DNA of 31,395 bases. Source: a virus. Of the stretch, positions 1 through 10,300 are shown one piece after another. A model generated the notes under the pieces. It searched no databases. It was not told where the DNA came from and was given only the letters and a program-made list of their open reading frames with translations. Numbering within the stretch: position 1 is the first letter of the stretch; each line of letters opens with the position of its first letter. The stretch lies in IMG/VR virus record IMGVR_UViG_3300020429_000007, positions 1-31,395 of that record. The stretch is one strand, 5' to 3'. A program made the position numbers and the translations under genes.

Positions 1-543
1 CCTGTTAATAACCTGACAGATACACTTCCTGTTGATGCTCAACAAGCTTTGTCTATTCTTAATGAACAAAGCAGAATGATTCAAAGTGAAGGATGGAGTT
101 TCAATACAGAAATTGATGTAACTCTACCTAGAGATAATTTTAAAAAAGTTGCCTTAGGTGTTGATGTCTTAAGAGTTGATCCTAATATTCATCATCATCC
201 TAATATTGATGCCATTCAACGTGGTTTAAAAATGTATGACAGGTTAAATAATACTTTTGAATTTAATCAGGATTTGATTTGTACCATTGTTTATTTTAGA
301 GATTTTACTGAAATACCAGAACCCGCAAGAAACTATATAACAATAAAAGCAGCACGTATTTTTATTGATAGATTAATAGGTGATAATAATCTTAGAGCTT
401 ACAATCAGCAAGACGAAGCCAGAGCTAGGGCTGTATTACTTGAAACTGATACAGAGAATGGAGATCATAATCTTTTAAGAGGTGATCCATCACTTACTAA
501 TGTATTTGATACATATAGTCCTTCAAGCGCATTAATTAGGTAA
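1..543 (+). CDS. Tail tubular protein A (T7 gp11-like), 5' end outside window
   Basis: The reading frame is open from the first base, so the start codon lies upstream and 180 residues are visible. The visible N-terminal part, with a Leu-rich stretch followed by QSEGWSFNTE, matches the conserved core of T7 gp11, where bulky GW(W)FN residues follow a helix. Gatekeeper tail tube proteins of this family form a dodecameric ring between portal and nozzle. Residues near IQRGLKMYDRLNNTFEF, and the helix ending in ARIFIDRLIGD, also fit. The stop is followed two bases later by the ATG of tail tube B, the usual gp11-gp12 order. A TTG at 49 would be an internal codon and not a real start. Confidence 0.85.
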   Translation, partial: PVNNLTDTLPVDAQQALSILNEQSRMIQSEGWSFNTEIDVTLPRDNFKKVALGVDVLRVDPNIHHHPNIDAIQRGLKMYDRLNNTFEFNQDLICTIVYFRDFTEIPEPARNYITIKAARIFIDRLIGDNNLRAYNQQDEARARAVLLETDTENGDHNLLRGDPSLTNVFDTYSPSSALIR

Positions 544-545
544 TC

Positions 546-3500
546 ATGGTACTTATTTCAAGATCAATACCTACGTTATTAAGAGGTATTTCACAGTCTT
601 CTGATTCGATAAAACAATCAGATCATGCTGTTGAACAGTTGAATTGTGATAGTGATCCAGTTAAAGGTCTTGTAAAACGTAGTGGCACACAACATATATC
701 AACTTTAATTAATAATGAAGTAAGCATAGGTGATGCTTTAGTTCATACAATTAATAGAGATGAGACAGAAAGATATGTTGTCATATTTACTTCAACCACT
801 ATAAGAGTATTTGATCTTGATGGAACTGAAAGAACTGTAAATAATCTTTCTAATTCCAGTGGTTATTTACTTTGTGATTCTCCTCGTTTACAACTTAAAG
901 CTACCACTGTTGCTGATTTTACTTTTGTTGTAAATACAAATATTAGAACTGGTATGGACACAAGCCAACGAAGCTTACCAGATTCAAATATTACTCAAGC
1001 TATTGTTTTTGTAAATCAAGTTTCAGACAACACTGAGTATGGCATAACAGTAGATGGAGTTACAGTTACAGATAACACCACAAATGACACTACTTTAAGC
1101 ACTACACAAGTTGCTACTGACTTAAAAACTGGATTAGAAGCAGGTCTTGCAACAATTGTTAATGGAGTTACAGTTTTAGATTTTACCATTGCACAAAATG
1201 GACCTGTGCTACATATAAAAAAAACAGATGGTACTGATTTTGCTATTGATGGTACTGATACTCAAGGTAATACTCAACTAACCGTAATTAAAAATAGCGT
1301 TCAAAGATTTACAGATCTACCAACTGTATCTCCTCCTGGTTATGTAGTTGAAGTAAAGGGAGATGAATCTACTAATTTTGATAATTACTATGTGAAGTTT
1401 GTCACTAATAATGGTGGCACTCAAATGGAAGAAGGGCAGTGGGAAGAATGTGTGAAACCTGGTATTGATTTTAAATTTAATTACGACACAATGCCTCATG
1501 TTTTAATAAGACAGGCTGATGGTAATTTTAGATTTTCACAAGTTAATGGTAATAATTATTTAGTACCAACTAATACTGGTACATACGCTCAAGCTGGTAA
1601 TTTAGTTACTATTACTATTAACAATCATGGCTTACAAACTAACGATAAAGTTGAACTAACATTTACTACTGCACCTAATGCTCAAAGTGCAGGCTTTCAA
1701 CCAACTGACGGTATTGCACAAGGAGCAGGTATTAAATATACAGTTTTTGTTCCTAATGCTGGTAATAATGCAAACTTTTTTACAATAAACCGAACAGAAC
1801 ATAATAGTGTTCCACTTTCAAGTCCTACTGTATCTGACAGTGGGTCAGCCAGTATTGCATTTCAACAGACACTTCCTGTATGGGGAGAACGAAATGTAGG
1901 TGATGAAAATTCAGCACCTAAACCTTCTTTTATTGGACATAAAATAAATAATATTTTCTTTTTTAGAAATAGATTAGGTTTTCTAGCTAATGACAATGTA
2001 ATTTTATCTAGCGTATCTAAATTCTTTCAATTCTTTCCTGAGACTGTTTTAACAGTTATAGATAGTGATCCTATAGATGTGGCAGCATCACATACAAAGG
2101 TTGCAATTTTAAAAAATGCAATAAATATGGGAGAACAATTGATATTATTTTCAGATCAATCACAATTTATTTTAAGCAGTTCATCAGATAGTCTTACACC
2201 TAAAACTGCAAACATCTTAGTTGCAACAGAGTTTGATAGTAGCGATATTGCCACACCTGTAGGAGCAGGTAATTCTATTTATTATTTAACAACTAAGGGA
2301 GAATTTTCTGCTGTTAGAGAATACTTAGTGTTAGGTGGACAACAAAAGATAAGAGATGCTGCTAATATTACAGTTCATGTTCCAAAATTAATACCAAATG
2401 ATATTTATAAAATTGCTATTTCTACAAGTGAAGATACGTTGGTTTTATTAAGTGCTTCAGAATCAAATAAACTTTATATTAATAAATGGTTATATGGAAG
2501 TAATAATGAAAAAATATTAAACTCATGGTTTGTTTATCAATTTGATGAAGGTAGAAGTATTAAAAATATAGATTTTATTGGTAGTGAATTATTTATTGTA
2601 AGTGAAGATGATGTTTACTCTGGTTCAACTTCAAGAGTTTATTTAGAAAAACTGCCTTTTCAAACAGATGTTAAAGAACCTAACTGTGATTATGAATATC
2701 ATCTAGATCGAAAGATAACAGAATCTACTACTGGAGTGTCAATTACTTATGATGCAAGCACAAATTTATCTGAGATCACTTGTCCTTACAGGCTTGATAC
2801 TCAAATAAAATTAGTATCAAGACATTTAGCACCATCAGTTCGTGCAACCTATAACAGTACAAATGCAAATAATGTGGTAACAATAACCAAAACCAGTCAT
2901 GGATTTAATACTGGAGATGAAGTAGAAATTACTTTAGCAGATCAAACAATTTTTACTTTTGAAACAACTCCAGGAAATATAGATACTTCTTTTATCGAAA
3001 GCAGTAGATTTAGATTATTAAAAGACAAATTTATTATTACCAAAGTTAATGATGATACATTAACATTTCAAACAACAACTAATTTAGGAACTATAAATTC
3101 TTCATCTAATACAAGTGGTTTAGAACCTTTATGCACAATAAAAGAAACAAGTTCTTTTGTTCCTGGTTTGGTTGGTAATAATACAAATGGTGATGACAAA
3201 AGAGATGTAAGTCCAGGAGAAGTTTTTGATATGGATTTTTCTACTGATTTTTTAGTTGGTAGTAATAATAAATTTAAAGTTGCAGGTGATATAAGAAGAA
3301 CAAAATTTATTATGGGTGAAAATTATTTGATGATTTATGAATTTGCAAAACAACGATATACGGAAACTGAAAAAGGTGGTAGTGAACAATTAGGAGGTAG
3401 ATTACAGTTAAAAGATTTTTATTTTAAATTTGAAAACACTGCAATAATCCAAGTAAGCGTTAGTTTTGATGATCCTACTGAATTAAGTAATACAACACCA

Positions 3501-3707
3501 GCACGTACCTATAGATTTAATTCTTTAATTGGATCTCCCAAAACAACTTTAGGATCAATAAAATTACAGAAAGGTACATTTAAAGTACCAGTAATGAGCA
3601 GAGCAGATAAAGTACGTATAAGTATTTTTGGTTTTGAATATTTACCAACAAATATTACAAGTGCTGAATACGAAGCTAATTTTTATATTAGATCTCAAAG
3701 AACATAA
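546..3707 (+). CDS. Tail tubular protein B / tail nozzle (T7 gp12-like)
   Basis: A 1053-residue protein directly after the gp11-like gene, longer than T7 gp12 (about 794 residues). The N-terminus, with the GISQSSDS element and DCDPVKGLVKRSGT-like text (here NCDSDPVKGLVKRSGT), is the typical start of podoviral nozzle proteins. The product forms the hexameric nozzle through which DNA is ejected. Two copies of a short motif built on HG, a turn, then D.VE(L/I)T (about residues 350-370 and 776-796) suggest a duplicated small beta domain, which may account for part of the extra length. The stop overlaps the next start by one base (TAATG). Family assignment is strong from position and N-terminal sequence; the extra domains are unassigned. 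Confidence 0.88.
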   Translation: MVLISRSIPTLLRGISQSSDSIKQSDHAVEQLNCDSDPVKGLVKRSGTQHISTLINNEVSIGDALVHTINRDETERYVVIFTSTTIRVFDLDGTERTVNNLSNSSGYLLCDSPRLQLKATTVADFTFVVNTNIRTGMDTSQRSLPDSNITQAIVFVNQVSDNTEYGITVDGVTVTDNTTNDTTLSTTQVATDLKTGLEAGLATIVNGVTVLDFTIAQNGPVLHIKKTDGTDFAIDGTDTQGNTQLTVIKNSVQRFTDLPTVSPPGYVVEVKGDESTNFDNYYVKFVTNNGGTQMEEGQWEECVKPGIDFKFNYDTMPHVLIRQADGNFRFSQVNGNNYLVPTNTGTYAQAGNLVTITINNHGLQTNDKVELTFTTAPNAQSAGFQPTDGIAQGAGIKYTVFVPNAGNNANFFTINRTEHNSVPLSSPTVSDSGSASIAFQQTLPVWGERNVGDENSAPKPSFIGHKINNIFFFRNRLGFLANDNVILSSVSKFFQFFPETVLTVIDSDPIDVAASHTKVAILKNAINMGEQLILFSDQSQFILSSSSDSLTPKTANILVATEFDSSDIATPVGAGNSIYYLTTKGEFSAVREYLVLGGQQKIRDAANITVHVPKLIPNDIYKIAISTSEDTLVLLSASESNKLYINKWLYGSNNEKILNSWFVYQFDEGRSIKNIDFIGSELFIVSEDDVYSGSTSRVYLEKLPFQTDVKEPNCDYEYHLDRKITESTTGVSITYDASTNLSEITCPYRLDTQIKLVSRHLAPSVRATYNSTNANNVVTITKTSHGFNTGDEVEITLADQTIFTFETTPGNIDTSFIESSRFRLLKDKFIITKVNDDTLTFQTTTNLGTINSSSNTSGLEPLCTIKETSSFVPGLVGNNTNGDDKRDVSPGEVFDMDFSTDFLVGSNNKFKVAGDIRRTKFIMGENYLMIYEFAKQRYTETEKGGSEQLGGRLQLKDFYFKFENTAIIQVSVSFDDPTELSNTTPARTYRFNSLIGSPKTTLGSIKLQKGTFKVPVMSRADKVRISIFGFEYLPTNITSAEYEANFYIRSQRT

Positions 3708-4159
3708 TGGGTTATTTAAGAAAAGCAAATATAGCTGACCTTAATCATGTATGTAAACACATGAGAGATATGGATAGGTTAGAAGCTGTATATCAAACAG
3801 GTAACGAACCAGAAGATGCTTTACGTTTAAGCTACTTATCAGGGCAGCAAGTGTTGGCAATAGCTGGTGATAATGACCAACCAATGGGATTATGTGGTGT
3901 TATAAGTGATGGTTGTATATGGATGATATGTACTGATGAATTGTTTAGTAATAAAAAATATAGAATACAACTGATAAGAAAAGGTAGAAAATGGGTAGAT
4001 AAGTTGTTGCAATCTTACAAAGTCTTATATAATTTTGTATATGCAGAGAATCATTCTGCTATTAAATGGTTAAAAGCTTTGGGATTTACATTTGTGAACT
4101 ATTATGAAAAGTATGGAGATCAAGAAAAACCATTCTACGAATTTGTGAGGATTGCATAG
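3707..4159 (+). CDS. gp13-like internal virion-associated protein (GNAT-like fold)
   Basis: A 150-residue protein beginning with an RKANIADLNHVCKHMRD helix and ending in NHSAIKWLKALGFTFVNYYE. This layout is typical of N-acyltransferase-like folds: the segment AENHSAIKWLKALGF corresponds to the last helix of GNAT enzymes, which often reads N..A...Y...GF. T7 gp13 and related podoviral proteins (the DUF2833-type family) occupy exactly this place, between the nozzle gene and the internal core genes, and are needed for virion assembly. No clear acetyl-CoA pyrophosphate-binding loop (Q/RxxGxG/A) is visible, so enzymatic activity is doubtful. It is translationally coupled on both sides, with a one-base overlap upstream and an abutting start downstream. 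Confidence 0.7.
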   Translation: MGYLRKANIADLNHVCKHMRDMDRLEAVYQTGNEPEDALRLSYLSGQQVLAIAGDNDQPMGLCGVISDGCIWMICTDELFSNKKYRIQLIRKGRKWVDKLLQSYKVLYNFVYAENHSAIKWLKALGFTFVNYYEKYGDQEKPFYEFVRIA

Positions 4160-4819
4160 ATGTGTGTATTTGCTGCTGCTGGACCAGGTATTTTAGGTTT
4201 AGGTGGTGCTGCCAGTAATTTGTTTCTTGGATCTTTAGGTCTTAACGCAGTTACTGGTTTAGCAGGTAGATCAGCTAAACAAGCAGCAGCAAGGCGAGCA
4301 TATCAAGCAGCATTAATAGGAAACAGATCAGCAGAACAAGCTTTTGCTAGGCAACAAGAAGCCTTGGGAGCACAGTTAAAAGAAACAGAAGCATCAAAAG
4401 CACAAGAGAAATTAGCAGCATCCCTTAGAGGATTACAGGCACAGGGTCGTTTAAGGGCAAGTGAAAGAGCAGGTCTTACTGTTGGTTTATTATTACGTGA
4501 TCAAGAAAGACAAGTTGCAAACTTTAGAGAATCTATAAACCAATCACTTGAATCAGCGAGAAGACAATATACAAGAAATACTGAAGGTCAGATAGCACAA
4601 AGAGATAACATAAGAAATCAACTACAGAGCACTGTTAATGAAGCTTATAATCAAGTACCTTCACTTGCTGGCACCTTACTTAATGTAGCTACTCAAGGCT
4701 TATCTTCTTACACAGACCTTACAGGTGGGTTAGGCCGTAGAAATACTATTACATCTTCTTCTACTCCATTTGAATATGGAGAACAGTATTTCACTAATTT
4801 ACCTAATCCTTTTGGTTAA
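4160..4819 (+). CDS. Internal virion protein B (T7 gp14-like)
   Basis: A 219-residue protein with a Gly/Ala-rich hydrophobic N-terminus (residues about 4-38, GILGLGGAASNLFLGSLGL) followed by a long Ala/Gln/Arg/Glu helical region (about 40-170). This is the architecture of T7 gp14, an ejected core protein that forms a pore in the host outer membrane. The ATG directly abuts the stop of the gp13-like gene and the gene ends two bases before the gp15-like ORF. Assignment rests on gene order, size (T7 gp14 is 196 residues) and composition, not on a signature motif. The Tyr/Ser-rich tail fits no known catalytic domain. Confidence 0.75.
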   Translation: MCVFAAAGPGILGLGGAASNLFLGSLGLNAVTGLAGRSAKQAAARRAYQAALIGNRSAEQAFARQQEALGAQLKETEASKAQEKLAASLRGLQAQGRLRASERAGLTVGLLLRDQERQVANFRESINQSLESARRQYTRNTEGQIAQRDNIRNQLQSTVNEAYNQVPSLAGTLLNVATQGLSSYTDLTGGLGRRNTITSSSTPFEYGEQYFTNLPNPFG

Positions 4820-4821
4820 TT

Positions 4822-7347
4822 ATGACATCTAGTTTTCAAAGCACAGCTTTTCAATCCTCTGCAAGACCTGTAGATACTTTTGTACGACCTCCCAGTGTTC
4901 TACCTAAAACTGGTGTTGAAGAACTTGCTACTGTCTTATCTTCTATAAATCCTAAACTACAACAATTTATATCATTTCAACTAAATCAAGAAAAACAAAA
5001 ACAAGAACAGCTTGGAATGGAAAAAGTTATACAAGCTAGTAAACCAGAGTTGCAAAAAATTATAAGTCAAGTAAAAAAACAAGATGGTTCTAAAGCTGCA
5101 AGACAACTTATTGGTAGTAATATCTTTTTTAGAGCAGGTGTAGAAAAACAATTAGCTAAAACTCTTGGGTCTTTTACAGAAACAAAAGCAAAAACATTTT
5201 TTGATAATTACACAATACAAAAACAACTTAATGATGGCACTGTTGTAGATATACCATTAGAGCAATATGATATTGATTCACCAGAATTTCAATCTGCTTT
5301 AGAAGAATTTAATCAGTCTTCTAAAAGTGATACCAAAGGTATAAGACAATTATATATAAGTGAATTTTTCTTACCTCAACGAAGCAAAGCTTTAGAAAAA
5401 ATACATATAAATCATAAAAAAAATCATAATGAATATAAAGTTCAAAATGCAGAACAAGGTATTCAATATTCTTTAAAATTAGGGTTTTTAAATATAGACG
5501 ATAACCAAGAAAAAATAGATGAAGGACTTATTGATAATCCAAATAATTTATCAGGTATTGATATATCAAGAAATGCTGTGCAAGAAACTTTACAGGATTT
5601 TGTTGATAATGGTCTTACAGAAGCAGTTTCACCTTCAAGTATGATAGAAATTGTTAAAGATACAGCTAATAGTATATTTTTAGAAAATGAAGATAATAAC
5701 TTAGATGGATATGACGCTGTAAATGATTTTTTAAAATTTGCTGGTGAATTACAAGTCGGACCAAGACAAATAAAAAAAGATGGTACTTTAAAAGAAACAA
5801 AGCTTAAAGACTTTTATCAAGAAGATATTAGAAAACTAAGAGTTGATTTATTAAATGCTAGTGAAAAGTTTAGAGATGAAGAAGAAAGAGATGCTATTGA
5901 AAATAGACAAAAGATATTTCTTGATGAAATAAAACAGTATGGTTTCTTTCAAGTTGAAGATGAAAAAGTAAATAGAAACAGACTTAATAATCTTGCTGAG
6001 CTTTATCCAGAAGAACTAGATTTCTTAAAAGATAAAATTGAAATTGAAGATTTTAGTAGAGATGATTGGTTTAGAAACTTTGAAAATGATTTAAGATTTA
6101 AAGGAGTTTATGATACGAACCCTTCTAGGGCATACACAGAATTAATTAAATTTGAAAAGTCATTAGGTGTAACGATTACAGATGAAGACAAAAGAAATTT
6201 AGATCGACTAAAAAATGAAATAGAAGAAACTTTAGGTAAAGGATTAAGAACAAATAGAAGCACAGAGATATTAAATAATTTAAAAACAGCAAAAGATATG
6301 ATTGGGGAAAAAGACGTAAGAGGTATTATTACTTTAGGAAAAGAAGAAACAGCAAATTTTTATGATTTAGAAAAAAGATATGTTGATAAAATTAGAGAAA
6401 TAGAAAGTGATCTAACTAAAACAACAGAAGAAAGAAATGAATTAATAAAAGAAGAAACTATTAAATTATTTGTTGATGCTAAAAAAATAAAAACAGGTGG
6501 ATATGATCCTACTGGAATTATGGCTGAAGTTGATAAGCGTTTTAAAGAATTTCAAATACAAAAAAACAATAACAATCCTTTTATTCAAGATAAGCAAGAT
6601 AAAAAAACTGGTGCTGAATTATTCTTTGGTGGTAGAAAAAATAATTTTGAAGGCGGTGCATTTAGCGAAGGAGGTTTTACAACAGTTGATATAGTTTCTG
6701 GTGATACTCTATCTGGTATTGCAAATGATTTAGATACTTCCGTTGAAGCAATTATGAAAGCAAATAATATGACTGATACTAATATTCAAATAGGTGATGT
6801 CTTAGTTATACCAGAAGGTATTACTGACCCTAATAAAGTAGATGCTCCTAACTTTGATATGAATAAATTAATTACAAGTAGTGACCACCCATTTAATCCT
6901 GTTAGAGAAAAACATAATTTTCAAGTCATTTATAATATTGCCAAAGACATAGGTATAAAATATCCCGAACTTGTAGCTGCACAAGCTATGGAAGAAACAG
7001 GTTATGGTAAAGATCAATCAGCAGATAACAATTTCTTAGGTCTTAAGGCTACATCTTCAGAGGTTGCAAGAGGTCAATCTGAAAGAAAGATGACTACTGA
7101 AGATAGAGGTCAAGGTAGAAAACCAGAAGTAGCAGACTTTAAAACATTTAATAATATCAGAGAAATGATGATGCAATATAAAAAAGAGTGGAATGATAAT
7201 TTCTTAGGCAGAAAAGGCATAGCAAATGCAGACAGTATTGAAGAAGCAATTAAAATGCTACAAGCTGAAGATTATGCAACTAATAAAGATTATGATAAAA
7301 ATGTATTAAGCATTATTAGTCGTGCCACTAGAGAAGGTTGGTTTTAA
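4822..7347 (+). CDS. gp15-like internal virion protein with C-terminal LysM and glucosaminidase domains
   Basis: An 841-residue protein. Residues 1 to about 600 are charged and mostly helical, as in T7 gp15, an ejected core protein of the trans-envelope channel. Residues about 622-667 form a LysM peptidoglycan-binding domain (SGDTLSGIANDLDTSVEAI, NNM, then IQIGDVLVIPEG). Residues about 690-841 match the FlgJ/mannosyl-glycoprotein glucosaminidase family, with the probable catalytic Glu in AQAMEETGYG (about residue 724) followed by NNFLGLKA. It should cleave peptidoglycan glycan strands during DNA entry. In T7 the murein-cleaving domain is a transglycosylase at the start of gp16, so here the lytic function seems to have moved to another core protein and another fold. 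The stop-TT-ATG junction upstream (TAATTATG) recurs in this genome. Confidence 0.82.
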   Translation: MTSSFQSTAFQSSARPVDTFVRPPSVLPKTGVEELATVLSSINPKLQQFISFQLNQEKQKQEQLGMEKVIQASKPELQKIISQVKKQDGSKAARQLIGSNIFFRAGVEKQLAKTLGSFTETKAKTFFDNYTIQKQLNDGTVVDIPLEQYDIDSPEFQSALEEFNQSSKSDTKGIRQLYISEFFLPQRSKALEKIHINHKKNHNEYKVQNAEQGIQYSLKLGFLNIDDNQEKIDEGLIDNPNNLSGIDISRNAVQETLQDFVDNGLTEAVSPSSMIEIVKDTANSIFLENEDNNLDGYDAVNDFLKFAGELQVGPRQIKKDGTLKETKLKDFYQEDIRKLRVDLLNASEKFRDEEERDAIENRQKIFLDEIKQYGFFQVEDEKVNRNRLNNLAELYPEELDFLKDKIEIEDFSRDDWFRNFENDLRFKGVYDTNPSRAYTELIKFEKSLGVTITDEDKRNLDRLKNEIEETLGKGLRTNRSTEILNNLKTAKDMIGEKDVRGIITLGKEETANFYDLEKRYVDKIREIESDLTKTTEERNELIKEETIKLFVDAKKIKTGGYDPTGIMAEVDKRFKEFQIQKNNNNPFIQDKQDKKTGAELFFGGRKNNFEGGAFSEGGFTTVDIVSGDTLSGIANDLDTSVEAIMKANNMTDTNIQIGDVLVIPEGITDPNKVDAPNFDMNKLITSSDHPFNPVREKHNFQVIYNIAKDIGIKYPELVAAQAMEETGYGKDQSADNNFLGLKATSSEVARGQSERKMTTEDRGQGRKPEVADFKTFNNIREMMMQYKKEWNDNFLGRKGIANADSIEEAIKMLQAEDYATNKDYDKNVLSIISRATREGWF

Positions 7348-7350
7348 ACT

Positions 7351-10300
7351 ATGACAGATTCAAATTTTAATAACAAGCAACCTATTCGTGGTTTTAAAAA
7401 AGTAAAAGGACTTTTTTCTGATGTAGAAGCAAATTTTTTAGATCCTATTAATGACAATATATATAAACAAACAGAAAGTTTTTTAGATTGGGATATAGAT
7501 GTAGATTTAGAAAAGTCTTTAAATAATTTTTATACAAGAGGAGATGAAGGTACTTATAAAGATATAAAAGGAGATCCATATAAACAAGCAGCAGGTTTAG
7601 GTATCGAAGTTGGTACTGGTGTTCTTACAGATCAATTAACTGTAGGTCTACTAGCAGGTGGTCCTGTTGGTATTGGTGCTTATGGTGTTATTAATTTTGG
7701 GTCTGGTTTTGGATCAAGCATACTTGCACAAAAGACAAGAGGAGAAGCCAACATAAATTATGGAGAAGCTATATCAGCAGGTCTTATACAAATGATACCT
7801 TTTGGATCTACAGCTAAAATAGGAAAAGGAGGTTTAAAAAGGGCTGCTTTGCAAGGAGCTTCAACAGCAGTAGCAGATAGACAAATACAAAAACTTATTA
7901 ATGAACAAGAACTATTATCACCGACAGAATTTGCTACTTCCGCTACTCTTGGTGCTGGTCTTGGTCTTACATTCAAAGGTGCTATAGAGGGTCTTGAAAG
8001 TCTAAGTAAAAAGTTTGCTGGCAAAACAGCACAAGAAATAAATAATACAATAACTAAAGAAGAGAAGATACAAGTAGATGAAATAGTAAAACAAGCTAGT
8101 AAATCAAAAAAAATATTAAATCAACAACCAAATAATATAGAAGCAAACGAGACTACAAAACCCAAAAGAGTATTTCAATTACCTAAGTCCTTGCAACGCA
8201 TGAAACCTAGATATGGGTTAGCAAGCATACAGTTTGAATCTGAATTAGATCAAGTTGCTTACATTATTAGAAGCGGTAAAACTAAATCTAAAGCTGAAGA
8301 TAGAATTGTAGCAGCATTAGAAGCTCAAGGATTTTCAAAGGCAGAAATAAAGGCTCATGGTGTAAAGGTTCACCAAAAAGTAAAAGATATGGTTACAGAA
8401 ATGACAGGTAATGCTAAAGCATCTCCTGACAATACTTCTGGACTTATTTTAAAAATACCAGCAGATGCAAAATATTTTGGGGAATCTGTTAGTACAGTTG
8501 CTAAAAAGAAAAAACAAGACTTAGGAGATACATCAAAAACACCACAGCAATATACAAACAAAGGAGTTAAAGGTACTTTCCAAGAAGGCATAGATCAAAC
8601 TATTAGAGAAATGAAAGATAATAATGTATTTGAAGGTAGAAAATCACAGTTAAAAACAAAGCTTGGTGCTTTAAATTTATATGATGACAGAGTTATAGAT
8701 CTTAAAAATTCAAAAAGAATAAGAGCTATGGCTGAAGAATATATAAAATTTTATGGTGAAAGACCACCTGATGAGTTGGCTTTTGCTTTAGCACAGAACG
8801 TAGTATTAGCTTCAGATGGAGTTGTTAATGCAAATACAAAATATGTAAATGCTTTAAATAGTAAAGATTTTAAATTAATAGAACAAGCAGCAGATGAATT
8901 AAATGACGCTTTAGAGAAAGTAGAAGATTGGTTAACTATGGATATAAAAGCAGTTAGAACTCCCTTTGGTCGTGTAGGTAAAACTTTACAAGCTAAACCT
9001 GATTCTGGTATCGCAGGTAAAACCCCAGAAGAAGTAATGGATATGACACCTGCACAAAAACGAGAAGCAACAGAACAGGTAGGAGAATCAACTTTAGATT
9101 TTAATGAAGCATTAAGAGAGAAAAGAGATTTTAAAGCATTATTAAAACAACGTATTCAAGAAGCAAAAGAATCGGGAGACTTAGATGATTTGTATAGATT
9201 GGCAAATCGTATAGAACGTACAGATGGCAAAGTAGAACAAATAGTCGCCATGAAAAAAGTTGATGGTTTTATGGGTACTTTAGATAAAACAATGAGAACC
9301 GTTAACGAAGTAGGTATCAACGCATTACTCTCTGCACCTACCACACAAGAAGTTAACTTTATATCAGGAGTAGCACAGAGTTATTTAGCAGCTTTAAAAC
9401 TAGCTTTAGGTTCAAATAATTTAAAAGAATTAGAAGGTGCTAAAAAACATTTGTTTGCTTTAAATTCTAATTTGAATTTTGGTCTTAAAGCTTGGAAAAA
9501 GTCTTGGGATATGGAAGATAACTTTGTAAATATTGGAAACTATAAAGGTGATACTGGACAAAGATTTATGATTTCTTCTGATGGTGATAATTTAGCTTCT
9601 AGGTTTGTAGATGGTACAGGTAAATTTATAAGATTACCAATGAGACTCATGACATCAACTGATGCTTTAATACAAGCTCCTAACATTATTGCTGCTGCTA
9701 CATTTGAATCTTTCAATGAAGGTCTTAGACTTGGCAAACAAGGAGATGAATTAGATAAATTTATAAAAGGTCATGTTGATTCAATTCTTCAATACTATGC
9801 TGAGAATGGCAAAGTGCCTTTAGGTAGTGGTAGTGAAGATATTGTAGATACTGGTTTAACAGAAAAGATATTAAAACAAGCACAGGATTTTGGTAAAACA
9901 ATAACCTTTACACAAGATATAAGAACAGAAGATTATTTTGGCAAAGGTGCTTCTGCTTTAAATAAGTTTGCTAATAAACACCCACTTGCTAGATTTTATT
10001 TTTCTTTTACAAAAGCACCAACAAACATCTTAAAATCAAACGCAAGATTACTTCCTATTATCAATCAACCTATGGTTATTGATACAGGTAAAGGTTTTAC
10101 TAATTTAAACCCATTAAATCAGGTACTTTTACCAGAGATAAGAAATGATTTGTTAAGTGCAGATCCAATCATTGCACAACAAACAAGAGGTGAAATACGT
10201 TTAGGCATGGGTCTAGCAATGCTGATTGGTGCAACTGCTATGGACTATAGAAGAAAATTAAGAGATGAAGAATTTGTACCTCCAATAATTTTGACAGGTG

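Noticed and set aside
7758-9737. Several open frames of 60-90 codons on the - strand opposite the gp16-like gene.
   Set aside because: They lie entirely within a strong + strand gene, have no ribosome-binding sites, and show Ser/Leu-rich shadow composition.
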